Shown piece after piece: positions 1-10,482 of a DNA stretch of 63,195 nt. The first letter of the stretch is position 1. Every line of letters starts with the position of its first letter. The position numbers and the translations under genes were made by a program. The notes beneath the pieces were generated by a model. That model ran no database searches. It was not told where the DNA came from and worked only from the letters and a program-made list of their open reading frames with translations. Where the stretch lies: positions 1 to 63,195 of the forward strand of contig CALYPF010000002.1 of assembly GCA_945271245.1 (NCBI GenBank), written 5' to 3'. The stretch comes from an uncultured Enterobacteriaceae bacterium. GTDB taxonomy: Bacteria > Pseudomonadota > Gammaproteobacteria > Enterobacterales > Enterobacteriaceae.

Positions 1-316
1 TTAGACCGTTGGTGGTGACGGTAAGTGGATCACTTTTTACCCGTTGTTGACACGATGAGTAAGCAGAGCTATTCCGGCATGGGCATTCTTCAGACTATAG
101 CCCTACAGGATAAATCACCACCTCCCCAGGAGGTGTTTAGGGGTAACAGTAAAAATCCGCCTTCATAGAAGGCGGCAATGCTTTGATGCCCCACTGGGAC
201 ATCCCAAATCCCTTAAAAAAGTCTCTGCCAGTCTTGTGAGGTTTAAATCCCAAAACAACAAGGCAGAGCCAAAACCCGTTGATGGCCACGCCCATAGAAC
301 GTACTTTCAGTTGGCA
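1..316. other. non-coding stretch downstream of rpoS with two hairpins
   Basis: I see no credible gene. Two hairpins are clear. One at about 119-135 has a 7-bp stem (CACCTCC/GGAGGTG). One at about 157-175 (CCGCCTTC/GAAGGCGG) is followed on the minus strand by a T-run and so looks like an intrinsic terminator for minus-strand transcription. Hairpin pairs like this also occur at the ends of IS200/IS605-type elements, but no transposase is visible here and I do not claim one. Confidence 0.4.
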
Positions 317-345
317 ATAAAAAAAGCCAGCCGATAGCGGCTGGC
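317..345 (-). terminator. rpoS intrinsic terminator
   Basis: Perfect inverted repeat GCCAGCCG-atag-CGGCTGGC-type hairpin at 326-345, followed on the minus strand by an uninterrupted T-run (A-run at 319-325 on the plus strand). It lies 20 nt past the rpoS stop codon. Confidence 0.85.
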
Positions 346-364
346 CTGGTTAATTCAAAGTCGA

Positions 365-1360
365 TTATTCACGGAATAGCGCCTCGATATTCAACCCCTG
401 CATTTGCAATATTTCACGTAACCGGCGCAGCCCTTCAACCTGAATCTGCCGAACGCGCTCACGAGTCAGGCCAATCTCACGGCCTACGTCCTCAAGCGTT
501 GCCGCCTCATAGCCAAGCAGACCAAAACGGCGCGCCAGCACTTCACGCTGTTTCGCATTCAACTCAAATAGCCACTTGACGATGCTTTGCTTCATATCGT
601 CGTCCTGCGTGGTATCTTCCGGACCGTTGTCTTTTTCATCGGCCAGAATATCCAGCAGCGCTTTCTCTGAATCGCCGCCGAGAGGCGTATCCACCGATGT
701 AATGCGCTCGTTTAAACGCAGCATACGGCTAACATCATCAACCGGTTTGTCTAACTGCTCGGCTATCTCTTCCGCACTCGGCTCATGATCGAGTTTGTGC
801 GACAGTTCACGTGCTGTCCGCAAGTAGACATTTAATTCTTTAACAATATGAATTGGTAAACGAATGGTACGCGTCTGGTTCATAATGGCCCGTTCAATGG
901 TTTGACGGATCCACCAGGTAGCGTAGGTTGAAAAACGAAAGCCGCGCTCCGGATCGAATTTTTCCACGGCGCGAATCAGCCCCAAATTGCCCTCTTCAAT
1001 CAAATCTAACAGAGCGAGGCCGCGATTACTGTAGCGACGGGCGATCTTCACCACCAGACGCAGGTTACTTTCAATCATACGCTTGCGGGAAGCAATATCC
1101 CCGCGCAGCGCCCGACGAGCGAAGAAAACTTCTTCTTCAGCCGTTAATAGCGGAGAAAAACCGATCTCACCCAAATACAACTGAGTGGCATCAAGAACAC
1201 GCTGCGTCGCTCCCAGCGCTAGCAGGTCTTCTTCCGCATGGTCTTCGTTATCACCGGGTTCCTCTTCAACTAAAGTTTTCTCGTCGAAAACTTCGACTCC
1301 GTTCTCATCAAACTCCGCATCTTCATTTAAATCATGAACTTTCAGCGTATTCTGACTCAT
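365..1360 (-). CDS. rpoS: RNA polymerase sigma factor RpoS (sigma S)
   Basis: Stationary-phase and general stress sigma factor that directs core RNA polymerase to stress promoters. The 331-residue product shows the sigma-70 layout: an acidic N-terminus, region 2 around residues 100-165 (including [17 protein letters not shown], the -10 binding helix), region 3, and a region 4.2 helix-turn-helix near 288-315 ([13 protein letters not shown]). Length matches the E. coli protein (330). It is the last gene before a strong terminator and follows nlpD. In relatives the main rpoS promoter lies inside nlpD, giving a long structured leader that is the target of small RNAs; the same arrangement is likely here. 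It appears intact. Confidence 0.98.
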   Translation of the reverse strand: MSQNTLKVHDLNEDAEFDENGVEVFDEKTLVEEEPGDNEDHAEEDLLALGATQRVLDATQLYLGEIGFSPLLTAEEEVFFARRALRGDIASRKRMIESNLRLVVKIARRYSNRGLALLDLIEEGNLGLIRAVEKFDPERGFRFSTYATWWIRQTIERAIMNQTRTIRLPIHIVKELNVYLRTARELSHKLDHEPSAEEIAEQLDKPVDDVSRMLRLNERITSVDTPLGGDSEKALLDILADEKDNGPEDTTQDDDMKQSIVKWLFELNAKQREVLARRFGLLGYEAATLEDVGREIGLTRERVRQIQVEGLRRLREILQMQGLNIEALFRE

Positions 1361-1470
1361 AAGGTGGCTCCTACCCGTGATCCCTGAACGAAGCCGCCAT
1401 CAGACACAATCACCCGGGCCGAAAAGCATCCTGCCCGGGTAAACGGTTTTAATAGCGTACTCCGCCGTGA

Positions 1471-2586
1471 TTATCGCTGCGGTAAATAGCGCAGCGGGTT
1501 TACGGATTTCCCCTTGTAACGAATCTCAAAATGCAAACGTGTAGAACTGGTTCCGGTGCTACCCATAGTAGCTATCTTCTGCCCCGCCTTCACTTCCTGT
1601 TGTTCCCGAACCAGCATTGTATCGTTATGGGCGTAGGCGCTCAGGTAGTCATCATTATGTTTGATGATTATCAGATTTCCGTAACCGCGCAGAGCGCTGC
1701 CAGCATAGACGACGCGCCCACTGGCGGTAGCCTGAATAGCCTGGCCTTTCGAGCCTGCGATATCAATCCCTTTGTTTCCCCCTTCGGAGGCGGAAAAGTT
1801 CTCGATAATTTTACCATCTGTTGGCCAGCGCCACGCTGAAATAGGGGAGCTGGTCGACATACTGCTGGCTGTCGGTTCGGTGGTGCCAGTCGCGGGTGCC
1901 GTTACGGGTGACGAAATAGTTCCCGTCCCACCGCCGTTTGGCAACACTTTATTAGCACTCTGTTCACCTGAAGTTTCAGAATACGTAATTGTTGGTTTAG
2001 AAGCAACAGCAACGTTAGGATTTTGTGCAGGAACTGTTGCCGGTGCGTTCTGCTGCGCGCTGGCATCAGCCTGAGTAATCGCATTGCCGCCGGTGATTGG
2101 CGCGCCCGAAGCACTGCCTACCTGCAGCGTTTGCCCAACGTTCAGCCCGTAAGGAGCGGCGATATTATTCCGCTGGGCCAAATCACGAAAATCATTTCCG
2201 GTTATCCACGCGATGTAAAACAGGGTGTCGCCGTGTTTGACCGTATAGGTACCGCCGCCGTCATAGCTGCCTTTTGGAATATTGTCATAATGGCGGTTAT
2301 ACACAATCCGCCCATCCTGCATTTGGACCGGCTGAGCCTGTTGCCCCTGCGGCACAGAGGGTGTGACCGCCTGCTGCTGCACAGGCACATTGTTCACCTG
2401 CGGCGCCTGCGAGCTCTGCACCGGCGGCGGCTGCGTCACCAGCATACCGCCGCTGCCGCCGTTATTCCCACCGACGGAGCTTATTGGTGCCTGTGGATTA
2501 TCGCTGGAACAGCCTGCCAGCCAAAGGCTGACCAGTGACAGAGTTGCGATTCGACGTAAAGTAAAGTTAGGGCTTCCCGCGCTCAT
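1471..2586 (-). CDS. nlpD: NlpD, outer-membrane lipoprotein activator of amidase AmiC
   Basis: Lipoprotein of the cell-division machinery that activates the septal amidase AmiC. I take the start at 2586 (371 aa) because it is preceded by GGGGGA and gives a proper lipoprotein signal, with lipobox LAGC and lipidated Cys26; an upstream in-frame Met would add 22 residues ahead of it. Order: signal and lipobox, a Pro/Gln-rich linker, a LysM peptidoglycan-binding domain (about 112-155, [15 protein letters not shown]), a second low-complexity linker, and a C-terminal M23/LytM domain. The LytM domain is expected to be catalytically degenerate, as in E. coli. The linkers differ from E. coli, as is usual. 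It lies upstream of rpoS and probably contains the rpoS promoter. Confidence 0.96.
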   Translation of the reverse strand: MSAGSPNFTLRRIATLSLVSLWLAGCSSDNPQAPISSVGGNNGGSGGMLVTQPPPVQSSQAPQVNNVPVQQQAVTPSVPQGQQAQPVQMQDGRIVYNRHYDNIPKGSYDGGGTYTVKHGDTLFYIAWITGNDFRDLAQRNNIAAPYGLNVGQTLQVGSASGAPITGGNAITQADASAQQNAPATVPAQNPNVAVASKPTITYSETSGEQSANKVLPNGGGTGTISSPVTAPATGTTEPTASSMSTSSPISAWRWPTDGKIIENFSASEGGNKGIDIAGSKGQAIQATASGRVVYAGSALRGYGNLIIIKHNDDYLSAYAHNDTMLVREQQEVKAGQKIATMGSTGTSSTRLHFEIRYKGKSVNPLRYLPQR

Positions 2587-2806
2587 TTTTCCCCCGGCGA
2601 TAACGGTATATAATTTGCGCACTTCATTTAAGTAAAGGCGCCATTGTTTCAACGGCCTGCGATCGCTTTGCAGGTCGGGTAAAGTAGCGAATCTTTAACG
2701 AGAAAAGATTCGCAGCGTGCCGCGACACATAATCCTGGTGTATAAATCCCAATATTTCACTACCTTACGCAAAAAACAGTCGAGGGATAGAAGAAATATC
2801 CAGGTT

Positions 2807-3433
2807 TCAGGCAAGTTCGCCTTTTACTAAAGGAACGAAGCGCACGCTCTCAATAGTATCAATGCTATATTCACCCGCCCGTCGGCGGATGCGCTTAAGG
2901 TACTGACTGTCTTCTCCCACCGGCAACACCAGCACCCCCCCCTCATCAAGCTGCGCCATTAGCGCCGCGGGAATTTCCGGCGGCGCCGCCGTCACAATAA
3001 TCGCATCAAACGGCGCTCGCGCTTTCCAGCCCTGCCAACCATCGCCGTGGCGGGTAGAGACATTATGCAAATCCAGTTGTTTCAGGCGACGCCGCGCCTG
3101 CCATTGCAAACTTTTAATCCGCTCGACGGAGCAAACGTGATGAACCATATGCGCCAGAATAGCGGTCTGATAACCCGAACCGGTGCCGATTTCCAGCACC
3201 CGAGACTCCGGCGTCAGCTCCAGTAATTCGGTCATCCGCGCTACGGTATACGGCTGAGAAATCGTCTGCCCCAGCCCAATTGGCAGCGCGACATTATCCC
3301 AGGCTTTATGCTCAAAAGCCTCATCGACAAATTTTTCCCGAGGCACGCTGGCAATTGCCTCCAGTACCCGTTCGTCGCCAATACCCTGCGTTCGCAATCT
3401 GGCGAGCAGCGCCTCTACACGTCCGCTTACCAT
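2807..3433 (-). CDS. pcm: protein-L-isoaspartate O-methyltransferase
   Basis: Repairs isoaspartyl residues in aged proteins by SAM-dependent methylation. The 208-residue length equals that of the E. coli enzyme. The SAM-binding motif I is visible ([15 protein letters not shown], about residues 78-92), preceded by the family motif GQTISQPY. The gene overlaps the end of surE by 7 nt, giving the conserved surE-pcm translational coupling. The 220-nt gap to nlpD holds no other gene. Confidence 0.97.
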   Translation of the reverse strand: MVSGRVEALLARLRTQGIGDERVLEAIASVPREKFVDEAFEHKAWDNVALPIGLGQTISQPYTVARMTELLELTPESRVLEIGTGSGYQTAILAHMVHHVCSVERIKSLQWQARRRLKQLDLHNVSTRHGDGWQGWKARAPFDAIIVTAAPPEIPAALMAQLDEGGVLVLPVGEDSQYLKRIRRRAGEYSIDTIESVRFVPLVKGELA

Positions 3434-4188
3434 GATTTATCCACCTCCACGTCGGCCAGCCACTGGGTAACGACTTCCTGAGCGCCGCGTGCGGTTAAAT
3501 CCACCTGTAACGGTGTCACAGAAACATAACCCTGTTCCACTGCGGCAAAGTCCGTATCCGGCCCGGCGTCGCACTTTTCACCCGGCGGGCCAATCCAGTA
3601 AAGCGTATTCCCGCGCGGGTCCTGCTGCTCAATAACGCTTTCAGCGGGATGGCGGCTCCCGCAGCGCGTCACGCGAATGCCTTTAATCTCAGCCAAAGGA
3701 AGATCGGGAACGTTGACGTTAAGAATTCGCCCAGTACGCAGCGGCTCGCGCATCAGCGCGCGTAAAAGCGAACACGCGACCGCGGCGGCGGTCTCGTAAT
3801 ACTGATGGCCGTTTAGCGACACCGCCAGCGCGGGAAAGCCCAAATGACGGCCTTCCATCGCAGCGGCCACTGTACCGGAGTAAATCACATCATCGCCAAG
3901 ATTAGGCCCGGCGTTAACGCCGGATACAACAATATCCGGTCGGGGGCGCATTAACGCATGCGCGCCCAAAAATACGCAGTCGGTAGGCGTACCCATTTGT
4001 ACGGCGATATCGCCGTTCGCATGCTGGAAAGTCCGCAGCGGCGATTCCAGCGTCAGTGAATTCGACGCGCCGCTGCGATTTCGGTCTGGAGCAACGACCT
4101 GCACCTCGGCAAACTCACGTAGCGCGCGCGCCAACGCCTGAATGCCCGGCGCATGAATACCGTCATCGTTACTCAGCAATATTCGCAT
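3427..4188 (-). CDS. surE: 5'/3'-nucleotidase SurE
   Basis: Stationary-phase survival nucleotidase and exopolyphosphatase. The N-terminal metal-binding motif [15 protein letters not shown] with the paired Asp residues, the Asn of VSGVNAGPN and GTPTDCV are all present. I choose the start at 4188 (253 aa, the E. coli length); a Met two codons upstream is also in frame. The start lies inside the 3' end of truD (about 20 nt overlap), so the two are co-translated. Confidence 0.97.
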   Translation of the reverse strand: MRILLSNDDGIHAPGIQALARALREFAEVQVVAPDRNRSGASNSLTLESPLRTFQHANGDIAVQMGTPTDCVFLGAHALMRPRPDIVVSGVNAGPNLGDDVIYSGTVAAAMEGRHLGFPALAVSLNGHQYYETAAAVACSLLRALMREPLRTGRILNVNVPDLPLAEIKGIRVTRCGSRHPAESVIEQQDPRGNTLYWIGPPGEKCDAGPDTDFAAVEQGYVSVTPLQVDLTARGAQEVVTQWLADVEVDKSW

Positions 4189-5215
4189 AATCACCCGTAT
4201 TGATTAATTCCCTGACCACGCTGGTTGCAAAGCTGCCGGCCGGCAGCCAAAAAGTGAGTTCCAGCGTTACATCATCCCACCAGCTCCACGTCATTTCCTG
4301 GGGGTAAAGCAGCATCGCGCGCCGCGCGGCATCCACTTTTTCCCGTACAGGCAGCGCCTGTAAGTCGGGTTCGTCTGCTACCGCCTGCCGCTCAAAGGCT
4401 AAGGCGTCGCGCTGGGTGCCCCATTCGCCGCATCCCGGCAGCGCGGCGGTAATCATCAGTTCTTTATTCTCCACGCGGCGCTGCAGCGTTTCCCGTTCGT
4501 CATCCGTCGCGACAAACCAGCTGCCGCGTCCCGCTAGCTGTAGCGCATCGCCGTCAATCACCTGATTCAGCGCCATTTTTTCCAGACGCTCGCTGACAAT
4601 CTGATTAAACAGCGCGCTGCGCGCCGCCGAAAGCCAAAAGCTGCGTTTATTGCGATCGCGCACCGGGCCGCCGTTCTGCGCCCAGCGGCGGGCCTGATGC
4701 AGGTTATTGCCGCCAACGCCAAAGCGCTGGGCACCAAAGTAGTTAGGCACCCCGCGCTGCAAAATAGCGCTAAGCCGCGCATCAATATCATCACGGTGCG
4801 TCAATTCGCGCAGTATCAGAGTAAACCGATTGCCGCGCAGCGCGCCAATGCGCAGCTTACGACGATGGCGCGCATATTCAAGTATTTGACACCCTTCCAG
4901 CTCAAAGGCCGACAGATTTGGCATCTCTTTGCCCGGCAGGCGAACGCAAAACCACTGCTCGGCTACGGCGTGTTTATCTTTTTGTCCTGCAAAGCTAACT
5001 TCCCGCGCGTGAACCTTTAGAAATTTAGCCAGCGCATCGGCGACAAAACGCGTATTGCAGCCCGTTTTCAACACCCGCACCAGCAGATGTTCACCCTCGC
5101 CGTCCGGCGTAAAGCCCAAATCTTCCGTCACCACGAAATCTTCTGGCCCGGCTTTCAGCAAACCGCTCCCGGCTGGCCGCCCGTGCAGCCACGTTAACTC
5201 ATCCCACGACTTCAC
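4169..5215 (-). CDS. truD: tRNA pseudouridine(13) synthase TruD
   Basis: Makes pseudouridine at position 13 of tRNA(Glu). The 348-residue protein has the catalytic aspartate at residue 80 in [10 protein letters not shown], and the TruD signatures NYFGAQRFG and [18 protein letters not shown] in the insertion domain. The C-terminus ([16 protein letters not shown]) is typical. It sits between ispF (overlap of 4 nt) and surE, in conserved enterobacterial order. Confidence 0.97.
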   Translation of the reverse strand: MKSWDELTWLHGRPAGSGLLKAGPEDFVVTEDLGFTPDGEGEHLLVRVLKTGCNTRFVADALAKFLKVHAREVSFAGQKDKHAVAEQWFCVRLPGKEMPNLSAFELEGCQILEYARHRRKLRIGALRGNRFTLILRELTHRDDIDARLSAILQRGVPNYFGAQRFGVGGNNLHQARRWAQNGGPVRDRNKRSFWLSAARSALFNQIVSERLEKMALNQVIDGDALQLAGRGSWFVATDDERETLQRRVENKELMITAALPGCGEWGTQRDALAFERQAVADEPDLQALPVREKVDAARRAMLLYPQEMTWSWWDDVTLELTFWLPAGSFATSVVRELINTGDYANIAE

Positions 5216-5688
5216 GCCGGCGTCAGCAGCAGCGCCACCGCCTCCGTCGCGATGCCTTCGCCGCGCCCGGTAAAACCCAGTTTTTCCGTCGTCGTCGCTT
5301 TGACATTAACAGCGTCAATATGACAACCGAGATCCTCGGCGATAAACACGCGCATCTGTGGAATATGCGGCGCCATTTTCGGCGCCTGCGCGATTATCGT
5401 AATATCCACATTTCCTAACCGGTAGCCTTTTTCCTGAATACGCCGCCAGGCTTCCCGCAGCAGCGCGCGGCTATCCGCGCCCTTAAACGCGGGATCGGTA
5501 TCGGGAAACATCTTCCCGATATCGCCCAGCGCCGCCGCGCCCAGCAGCGCATCGGTCAGCGCGTGCAGCGCCACGTCGCCGTCAGAGTGGGCCAGTAACC
5601 CTTTCTCATAAGGAATGCGCACGCCGCCAAGTACGATCGGGCCATCGCCGCCAAACGCATGAACGTCGAAACCGTGTCCGATTCGCAT
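5212..5688 (-). CDS. ispF: 2-C-methyl-D-erythritol 2,4-cyclodiphosphate synthase
   Basis: Fifth step of the MEP isoprenoid pathway: cyclisation of the CDP-methylerythritol phosphate with loss of CMP. The 158-residue protein begins [13 protein letters not shown] with metal ligands Asp8 and His10, and has the [19 protein letters not shown] motif and the C-terminal [16 protein letters not shown] substrate loop. Its start codon overlaps the ispD stop by one base, so ispD-ispF are translationally coupled. Confidence 0.98.
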   Translation of the reverse strand: MRIGHGFDVHAFGGDGPIVLGGVRIPYEKGLLAHSDGDVALHALTDALLGAAALGDIGKMFPDTDPAFKGADSRALLREAWRRIQEKGYRLGNVDITIIAQAPKMAPHIPQMRVFIAEDLGCHIDAVNVKATTTEKLGFTGRGEGIATEAVALLLTPA

Positions 5689-6398
5689 TACATTTTCTCC
5701 GGGGTATTTAATCGATTAAGGTAAAATTCGGCCAGCGCCAGGTCTTCCGGCTGCGTGACTTTGATGTTGTCCGCGCGGCCGCGCACCAGCTGCGGATGAA
5801 ACCCGCAATACTCCAGCGCTGAAGCCTCATCGGTCACGGCAGCGCCTTCGTTTAGCGCGCGTATCAAACAATCGCGCAGTAAAACCAGCGGGAAGAGCTG
5901 CGGCGTCAGCGCATGCCAAAGATCGTCGCGATCGACCGTGTGCGCAATGCGCGACGCGCCGGGCTCCGCGCGCTTCATGGTATCGCGTACCGGCGTAGCC
6001 AGAATACCGCCGGTTTGGCTTACCTGCGCAGCTGCCAACAGGCAAGCCAGATCGTCAGGATGCAAACAGGGGCGCGCCGCGTCGTGCACCAGCGCCCACT
6101 CAGCGTCTTCGGCCGCATGCAGTCCCGCCAGCACAGAATCCGCCCGCCGGGCGCCGCCGGTCGTTTTTATCACCTGAGGATGTTTCGCCACCGCCAGCGC
6201 GTCAAACCAGCTATCATGCGGGCTGACGGCAACTATCACGCGCGAAATCCGCGGGTTGCGTAGTAACCCGGCCACCGCGTGTTCGAGAATGGTTTTGTCG
6301 CCCAGAGTGAGATACTGTTTGGGGCGTTCGGCCTGCATCCGGCTGCCAATGCCGGCGGCCGGTACAATGGCGACGATGCGCCCGGAGGAACCTGCCAT
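5688..6398 (-). CDS. ispD: 2-C-methyl-D-erythritol 4-phosphate cytidylyltransferase
   Basis: MEP-pathway enzyme that couples methylerythritol phosphate to CTP. The 236 residues carry the nucleotidyltransferase P-loop-like start ([11 protein letters not shown] with downstream PKQYL), the HDAARP motif and a C-terminal [11 protein letters not shown]. Part of the ftsB-ispD-ispF-truD-surE-pcm run, with only 18 nt between the ftsB stop and the ispD start. Confidence 0.97.
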   Translation of the reverse strand: MAGSSGRIVAIVPAAGIGSRMQAERPKQYLTLGDKTILEHAVAGLLRNPRISRVIVAVSPHDSWFDALAVAKHPQVIKTTGGARRADSVLAGLHAAEDAEWALVHDAARPCLHPDDLACLLAAAQVSQTGGILATPVRDTMKRAEPGASRIAHTVDRDDLWHALTPQLFPLVLLRDCLIRALNEGAAVTDEASALEYCGFHPQLVRGRADNIKVTQPEDLALAEFYLNRLNTPEKM

Positions 6399-6416
6399 GT
6401 CGTTGTCTGAATCCGC

Positions 6417-6734
6417 TTACTGATTTTGATTATTGGATCGGTTACCCGTATCGCGACGGGAGCCATCGGGGACGAGACGGTAAAACGTTTCCCCCGGCTT
6501 TGTCATCCCCAGCTCATTGCGAGCGCGCTCTTCAATCGCCTCAATCCCGCCGTTAAGATCGTCGATTTCCGCAAAGAGTTGATCGTTACGCGCTTTGAGC
6601 TTCGCGTTGGTCGCCTGTCTGGCCTGAACGTCCTTATTCACTTTCGTATAGTCATGAATGCCGTTTTTGCCAAACCACAGCGAGTACTGTAGCCAAACCA
6701 GTAACGCCAGCAATAGTAGCGTTAGCTTACCCAT
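6417..6734 (-). CDS. ftsB: cell division protein FtsB
   Basis: Bitopic divisome protein that works with FtsL and FtsQ. The 105-residue product has one N-terminal membrane helix (about 3-20, [19 protein letters not shown]), then a periplasmic coiled coil (about 28-70) and the conserved [18 protein letters not shown] block. The C-terminal tail is short and Asn/Ser-rich. It is the first gene of the ispDF operon. Confidence 0.97.
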   Translation of the reverse strand: MGKLTLLLLALLVWLQYSLWFGKNGIHDYTKVNKDVQARQATNAKLKARNDQLFAEIDDLNGGIEAIEERARNELGMTKPGETFYRLVPDGSRRDTGNRSNNQNQ

Positions 6735-6816
6735 TGCGCCCCCTGAAAAACGGCGCTTTCATCCTGTTGCTCACCTACGGGCTCCGTTGGGTTACTCAAA
6801 CGTTAAAGAGGACAAA

Positions 6817-6930
6817 ATGTATCACACAACGCGCGCTAATGCGCACAGCGCCGTATTACGCACGCTAAAGAGTATGTCAGCTACTCAGCCAAAGAAAAAG
6901 CATTCCCACCATAACCATCACGGTAAATAG
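6817..6930 (+). CDS. candidate small basic, His-rich protein (37 aa)
   Basis: A short open frame divergent from ftsB with a plausible ribosome binding site (AAAGAGG, 5-6 nt before ATG). The product is 37 residues with a basic His-rich tail (KKKHSHHNHHGK). It overlaps the 3' end of ygbE on the opposite strand by about 50 nt, which argues for caution. I do not recognise a family. It could be a genuine small protein or chance. Confidence 0.25.
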   Translation: MYHTTRANAHSAVLRTLKSMSATQPKKKHSHHNHHGK

Positions 6931-7200
6931 CGTAGCAACACAGCTATAGCGTAATCGGCTGTCCAGCAGTGAATGCAGGGCAATGCCGATCATCACGGCG
7001 ACGGGCATCAGCGCCAAAAAGAAAGGCCAAGTATAGAGGAAGAAAAAAAGCGTATTGGATCCATACAGTAAGAATGGCAGACCCAGCGCCAGCAGCCACG
7101 ACAAAAAGCCCACGATCCCGCCAGGTAAAGACCAGGTGGTTTCTTCGGGCCGCGTGCCGCCGTCTGCCTGAGTAAATGAAATGGGTGTACCGTTACGCAT
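6877..7200 (-). CDS. ygbE: YgbE, small DUF3561 inner-membrane protein
   Basis: Predicted integral membrane protein of unknown function. From the start at 7200 (AGGA upstream) it is 107 residues, equal to E. coli YgbE. Three hydrophobic segments are visible (about 28-48, 52-75 and 85-105), with the conserved PEETTWSLPG before the first and YGSNTLFFFLYTWPFFLAL in the middle. It sits between ftsB and the cysDNC operon, as in E. coli. Confidence 0.9.
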   Translation of the reverse strand: MRNGTPISFTQADGGTRPEETTWSLPGGIVGFLSWLLALGLPFLLYGSNTLFFFLYTWPFFLALMPVAVMIGIALHSLLDSRLRYSCVATLFTVMVMVGMLFLWLSS

Positions 7201-7252
7201 AGCCAGTCCTGTCAATCGCCCAGCACAATGGTTCCAATGCTGTCTTTAAGGA

Positions 7253-7852
7253 TCAGATAATATCGTCCCGGCGCAGCAGGTCTAATACCTGCGTCGTCAA
7301 ATTTGTTACTAATTGTTCACCATTCAGATTTAGCGCTGGGTTTTCCGGGGCTTCATACGCGGCGTCGACCCCGGTAAAATGCGCCAACTTTCCCGCACGC
7401 GCTTTTTTATATAACCCTTTTGGATCGCGGGATTCACACACCGTCAGCGGCGTATTGACGAACACTTCACGAAAACGCGCCTCCCCAACCAGCTCACGCA
7501 CCATCTGGCGCTCCGCACGATGCGGCGAGATAAACGCCGTTAATACCACCAATCCGGCATCGGCCATCAGATTTGCGACTTCACCGACGCGACGAATATT
7601 CTCGCGCCTGTCATCGTCGCCAAACCCCAAATCGCGGCACAGACCGTGGCGCAGGTTATCGCCATCCAACAAATAGGTGCTCACGCCCAGCGCGTGTAAT
7701 TCATGCTCTAGCGCCCCGGCGAGCGTAGATTTCCCCGAACCAGACAGGCCGGTAAACCACACCACAGCGCCAGCGTGGCCGTGCAACCGCTCCCGTGCCT
7801 GGCGCGTAACAGGATGCGCGTGCCACACCACATTATCATCGTGCTGCGCCAT
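7253..7852 (-). CDS. cysC: adenylyl-sulfate kinase
   Basis: Phosphorylates APS to PAPS in assimilatory sulfate reduction. The 199-residue protein has a Walker A motif GLSGSGKST at about 35-43, [10 protein letters not shown] and the [10 protein letters not shown] region typical of APS kinases. It is the third gene of cysDNC; its start codon follows the cysN stop directly. Confidence 0.98.
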   Translation of the reverse strand: MAQHDDNVVWHAHPVTRQARERLHGHAGAVVWFTGLSGSGKSTLAGALEHELHALGVSTYLLDGDNLRHGLCRDLGFGDDDRRENIRRVGEVANLMADAGLVVLTAFISPHRAERQMVRELVGEARFREVFVNTPLTVCESRDPKGLYKKARAGKLAHFTGVDAAYEAPENPALNLNGEQLVTNLTTQVLDLLRRDDII

Positions 7853-9289
7853 TTATGACGCTCCCGGCAGCGCCCGCGCCTGCCAGTGTGGAAAATGGCG
7901 GCGCACCAGCGCATTCAGTTCGCGCTCAAACGCGCTATAGGTTTCAGGAGTTTGCGAAGCGAGCGACGCCAGCGGTTCAAAAACCATGCCCGCACCTACG
8001 GTGACATTGCTAAGCCTGTCAATAAAAATCAGCCCGCCGGTCACCGGATTTTCCCGATACGGATCGAGCGCCAGCGGTTCGTCAAACGTCACTGAGATGC
8101 GCCCAATACCGTTTAACGGCAAGGCTTCCGTATCGTGCAGCGCCAGAGTATTGATCTCCACCTGGTGCGTAATCTCATCCACTACTGCGCGATTTTTCTT
8201 GCCGCCAATTTTAACGTCGTAGCGCTGACCTGCACGCAGCGGCTGCTCTGCCATCCAGACCACATCGAGCGCGGCTCGCTGAACCACGGCGGGCGGCGCG
8301 TCGGCGGGAACCAGAACATCGCCCCGGCTGATATCAATTTCATCACGTAATACCAGCGTCACGGCATCACCCGCCCGCGCCTGCGGTAAATCGCCGTCAA
8401 AGGTGACAATACGCGCCACCGTTGAACGCACGCCGGACGGTAGTACCTGCACGGTGTCACCGGGGCGCAGCCGCCCGGATGCTACGGTGCCGGCATAGCC
8501 GCGGAAGTCCAGATTCGGTCGGTTAACATATTGCACCGGAAAGCGCAGCGGCTGCGCTTCAACGTCGCGCTGGATCTCTACTGACTCAAGGAGTTCCAGC
8601 AGCGTCGGGCCGCTATACCAGGGCATCTGCGCCGAAGGGCCGGCGACGTTATCGCCTTCCAGCGCGGAGAGCGGCACAAAGCGGATATTCACCCCCTGCG
8701 GCAACTGCGCGGCAAAGGTCAGGTAATCCTCGCGGATCTGTTCAAACGTCTCCTGAGAAAAGGCCATTAAATCCATTTTATTGACCGCCACGATCAAATG
8801 TCGGATCCCCAACAGCGTTGAAATAAAGCTGTGGCGGCGGGTTTGATCCAGCACGCCTTTACGCGCATCGATTAATAAAATCGCCACATCGCTGGTGGAC
8901 GCGCCGGTCGCCATGTTGCGCGTGTACTGCTCATGCCCTGGAGTATCAGCGATAATAAATTTCCGCTTCTGGGTCGAAAAATAGCGATAGGCGACGTCAA
9001 TAGTAATACCCTGTTCCCGCTCTGCCTGCAGGCCGTCAACCAGCAAAGCGAGATCCAGCTTATCGCCCTGCGTACCGTGCCTTTTACTGTCATTTTGCAG
9101 CGAAGAGAGCTGATCCTCATAGATTTGCCGGGTATCGTGCAGCAATCGGCCAATTAGCGTGCTTTTACCGTCATCGACGCTGCCGCAGGTCAGGAAGCGC
9201 AACAGGCTTTTATCCTGCTGCGCGTGCAGCCATGCTTCAACGCCGCCATAGCTGGCAATTTGCTGCGCGACTATCGTATTGGTGGTCAT
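7853..9289 (-). CDS. cysN: sulfate adenylyltransferase subunit 1 (GTPase)
   Basis: GTPase subunit of ATP sulfurylase; GTP hydrolysis drives APS formation by CysD. The 478-residue EF-Tu-like protein has G1 GSVDDGKS (36-43), G3 [11 protein letters not shown] and G4 NKMD, followed by beta-barrel domains. It starts 10 nt after the cysD stop and abuts cysC. Confidence 0.98.
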   Translation of the reverse strand: MTTNTIVAQQIASYGGVEAWLHAQQDKSLLRFLTCGSVDDGKSTLIGRLLHDTRQIYEDQLSSLQNDSKRHGTQGDKLDLALLVDGLQAEREQGITIDVAYRYFSTQKRKFIIADTPGHEQYTRNMATGASTSDVAILLIDARKGVLDQTRRHSFISTLLGIRHLIVAVNKMDLMAFSQETFEQIREDYLTFAAQLPQGVNIRFVPLSALEGDNVAGPSAQMPWYSGPTLLELLESVEIQRDVEAQPLRFPVQYVNRPNLDFRGYAGTVASGRLRPGDTVQVLPSGVRSTVARIVTFDGDLPQARAGDAVTLVLRDEIDISRGDVLVPADAPPAVVQRAALDVVWMAEQPLRAGQRYDVKIGGKKNRAVVDEITHQVEINTLALHDTEALPLNGIGRISVTFDEPLALDPYRENPVTGGLIFIDRLSNVTVGAGMVFEPLASLASQTPETYSAFERELNALVRRHFPHWQARALPGAS

Positions 9290-9299
9290 AACACACTCC

Positions 9300-10208
9300 T
9301 CAAAAATAGCCCTGGCGTTTTTTCAACTCCATCGACCCGGCCTGATCTTTATCGATAACCCGCCCCTGCCGCTCGCTGCTGGTGGAAACCAGCATCTCTT
9401 CGATAATTTCAGGCAGGGTTTGCGCGTGAGATTCCACGGCGCCGGTAAGCGGCCAGCAGCCCAGCGTGCGGAATCGCACCATTCGTTTCTTAATCATTTC
9501 GCCAGGCTGTAAATCGATGCGGTCATCATCCACCATCATCAGCATACCGTCACGCTCCAGCACCGGCCGCTCGGCGGCCAGATACAGCGGCACAATATCT
9601 ATCTTTTCCAGGTAGATGTACTGCCAGATATCCAGCTCGGTCCAGTTAGAGAGCGGAAAAACGCGAATGCTTTCGCCCTTGTTCACCTGCCCGTTGTAGT
9701 TATGCCACAGCTCCGGGCGCTGGTTTTTCGGGTCCCAGCGGTGGAAACGATCGCGAAACGAATAGACGCGCTCTTTAGCGCGAGACTTTTCTTCATCGCG
9801 CCTGGCGCCGCCGAACGCGGCATCAAACCCATACTTATCAAGAGCCTGCTTTAATCCTTCGGTTTTCATAATGTCCGTATGCTTCGCGCTACCGTGATCG
9901 AAAGGGTTGATCCCCAGAGCCACCCCTTCGGGATTGCGATGCACTAATAATTCACAGCCAAGCTCCTGCACGGTGCGATCGCGAAACGCGTACATTTCGC
10001 GGAATTTCCAGCCGGTATCCACGTGCAATAGCGGAAAAGGCAGCGTGCCGGGCCAAAATGCCTTACGCGCCAGATGCAGCATCACCGAGGAATCTTTACC
10101 AATCGAATACAGCATGACCGGGTTAGCGAACTCGGCCGCCACTTCACGGAAAATATGGATACTTTCTGCTTCAAGCTGCCGCAGGTGAGACTGTGTTTCG
10201 AGATCCAT
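9300..10208 (-). CDS. cysD: sulfate adenylyltransferase subunit 2
   Basis: Catalytic subunit of ATP sulfurylase, producing APS from sulfate and ATP. The 302-residue PP-loop protein shows the ATP-pyrophosphatase motif [10 protein letters not shown] (about 35-44) and the conserved [16 protein letters not shown] and [13 protein letters not shown] blocks. It is the first gene of cysDNC. The 274-nt gap to the divergent iap gene should hold the CysB-dependent promoter, though I cannot place the CysB sites with confidence. Confidence 0.98.
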   Translation of the reverse strand: MDLETQSHLRQLEAESIHIFREVAAEFANPVMLYSIGKDSSVMLHLARKAFWPGTLPFPLLHVDTGWKFREMYAFRDRTVQELGCELLVHRNPEGVALGINPFDHGSAKHTDIMKTEGLKQALDKYGFDAAFGGARRDEEKSRAKERVYSFRDRFHRWDPKNQRPELWHNYNGQVNKGESIRVFPLSNWTELDIWQYIYLEKIDIVPLYLAAERPVLERDGMLMMVDDDRIDLQPGEMIKKRMVRFRTLGCWPLTGAVESHAQTLPEIIEEMLVSTSSERQGRVIDKDQAGSMELKKRQGYF

Positions 10209-10482
10209 AACGCTCCTTCGGCCAGAGTGCGGACTGGGCTATACCACCTCACGCGCGCAGCGCGCTGGCACATCAATGATTGCGAATCTCTGGACTATAC
10301 GGCGCGCGCTTAGGCGTTATGAAATGCCGAATTGGAATGATTAGTTCCCCAAAGGAATAACGCACCTAATTGCAATGCCTCCATTTTGGGGAAATAAGAG
10401 CAATCAAGATTGCCCGCGCCGCGCCGGGAACGCATACTGACGCCGCACATTGCCTCAACGTTCAGAGACTAAGGATTTCTCT

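Noticed and set aside
1-180. IS200/IS605-type element end at the window start
   Set aside because: Hairpins are suggestive only; no transposase or matching second end is present in the window.
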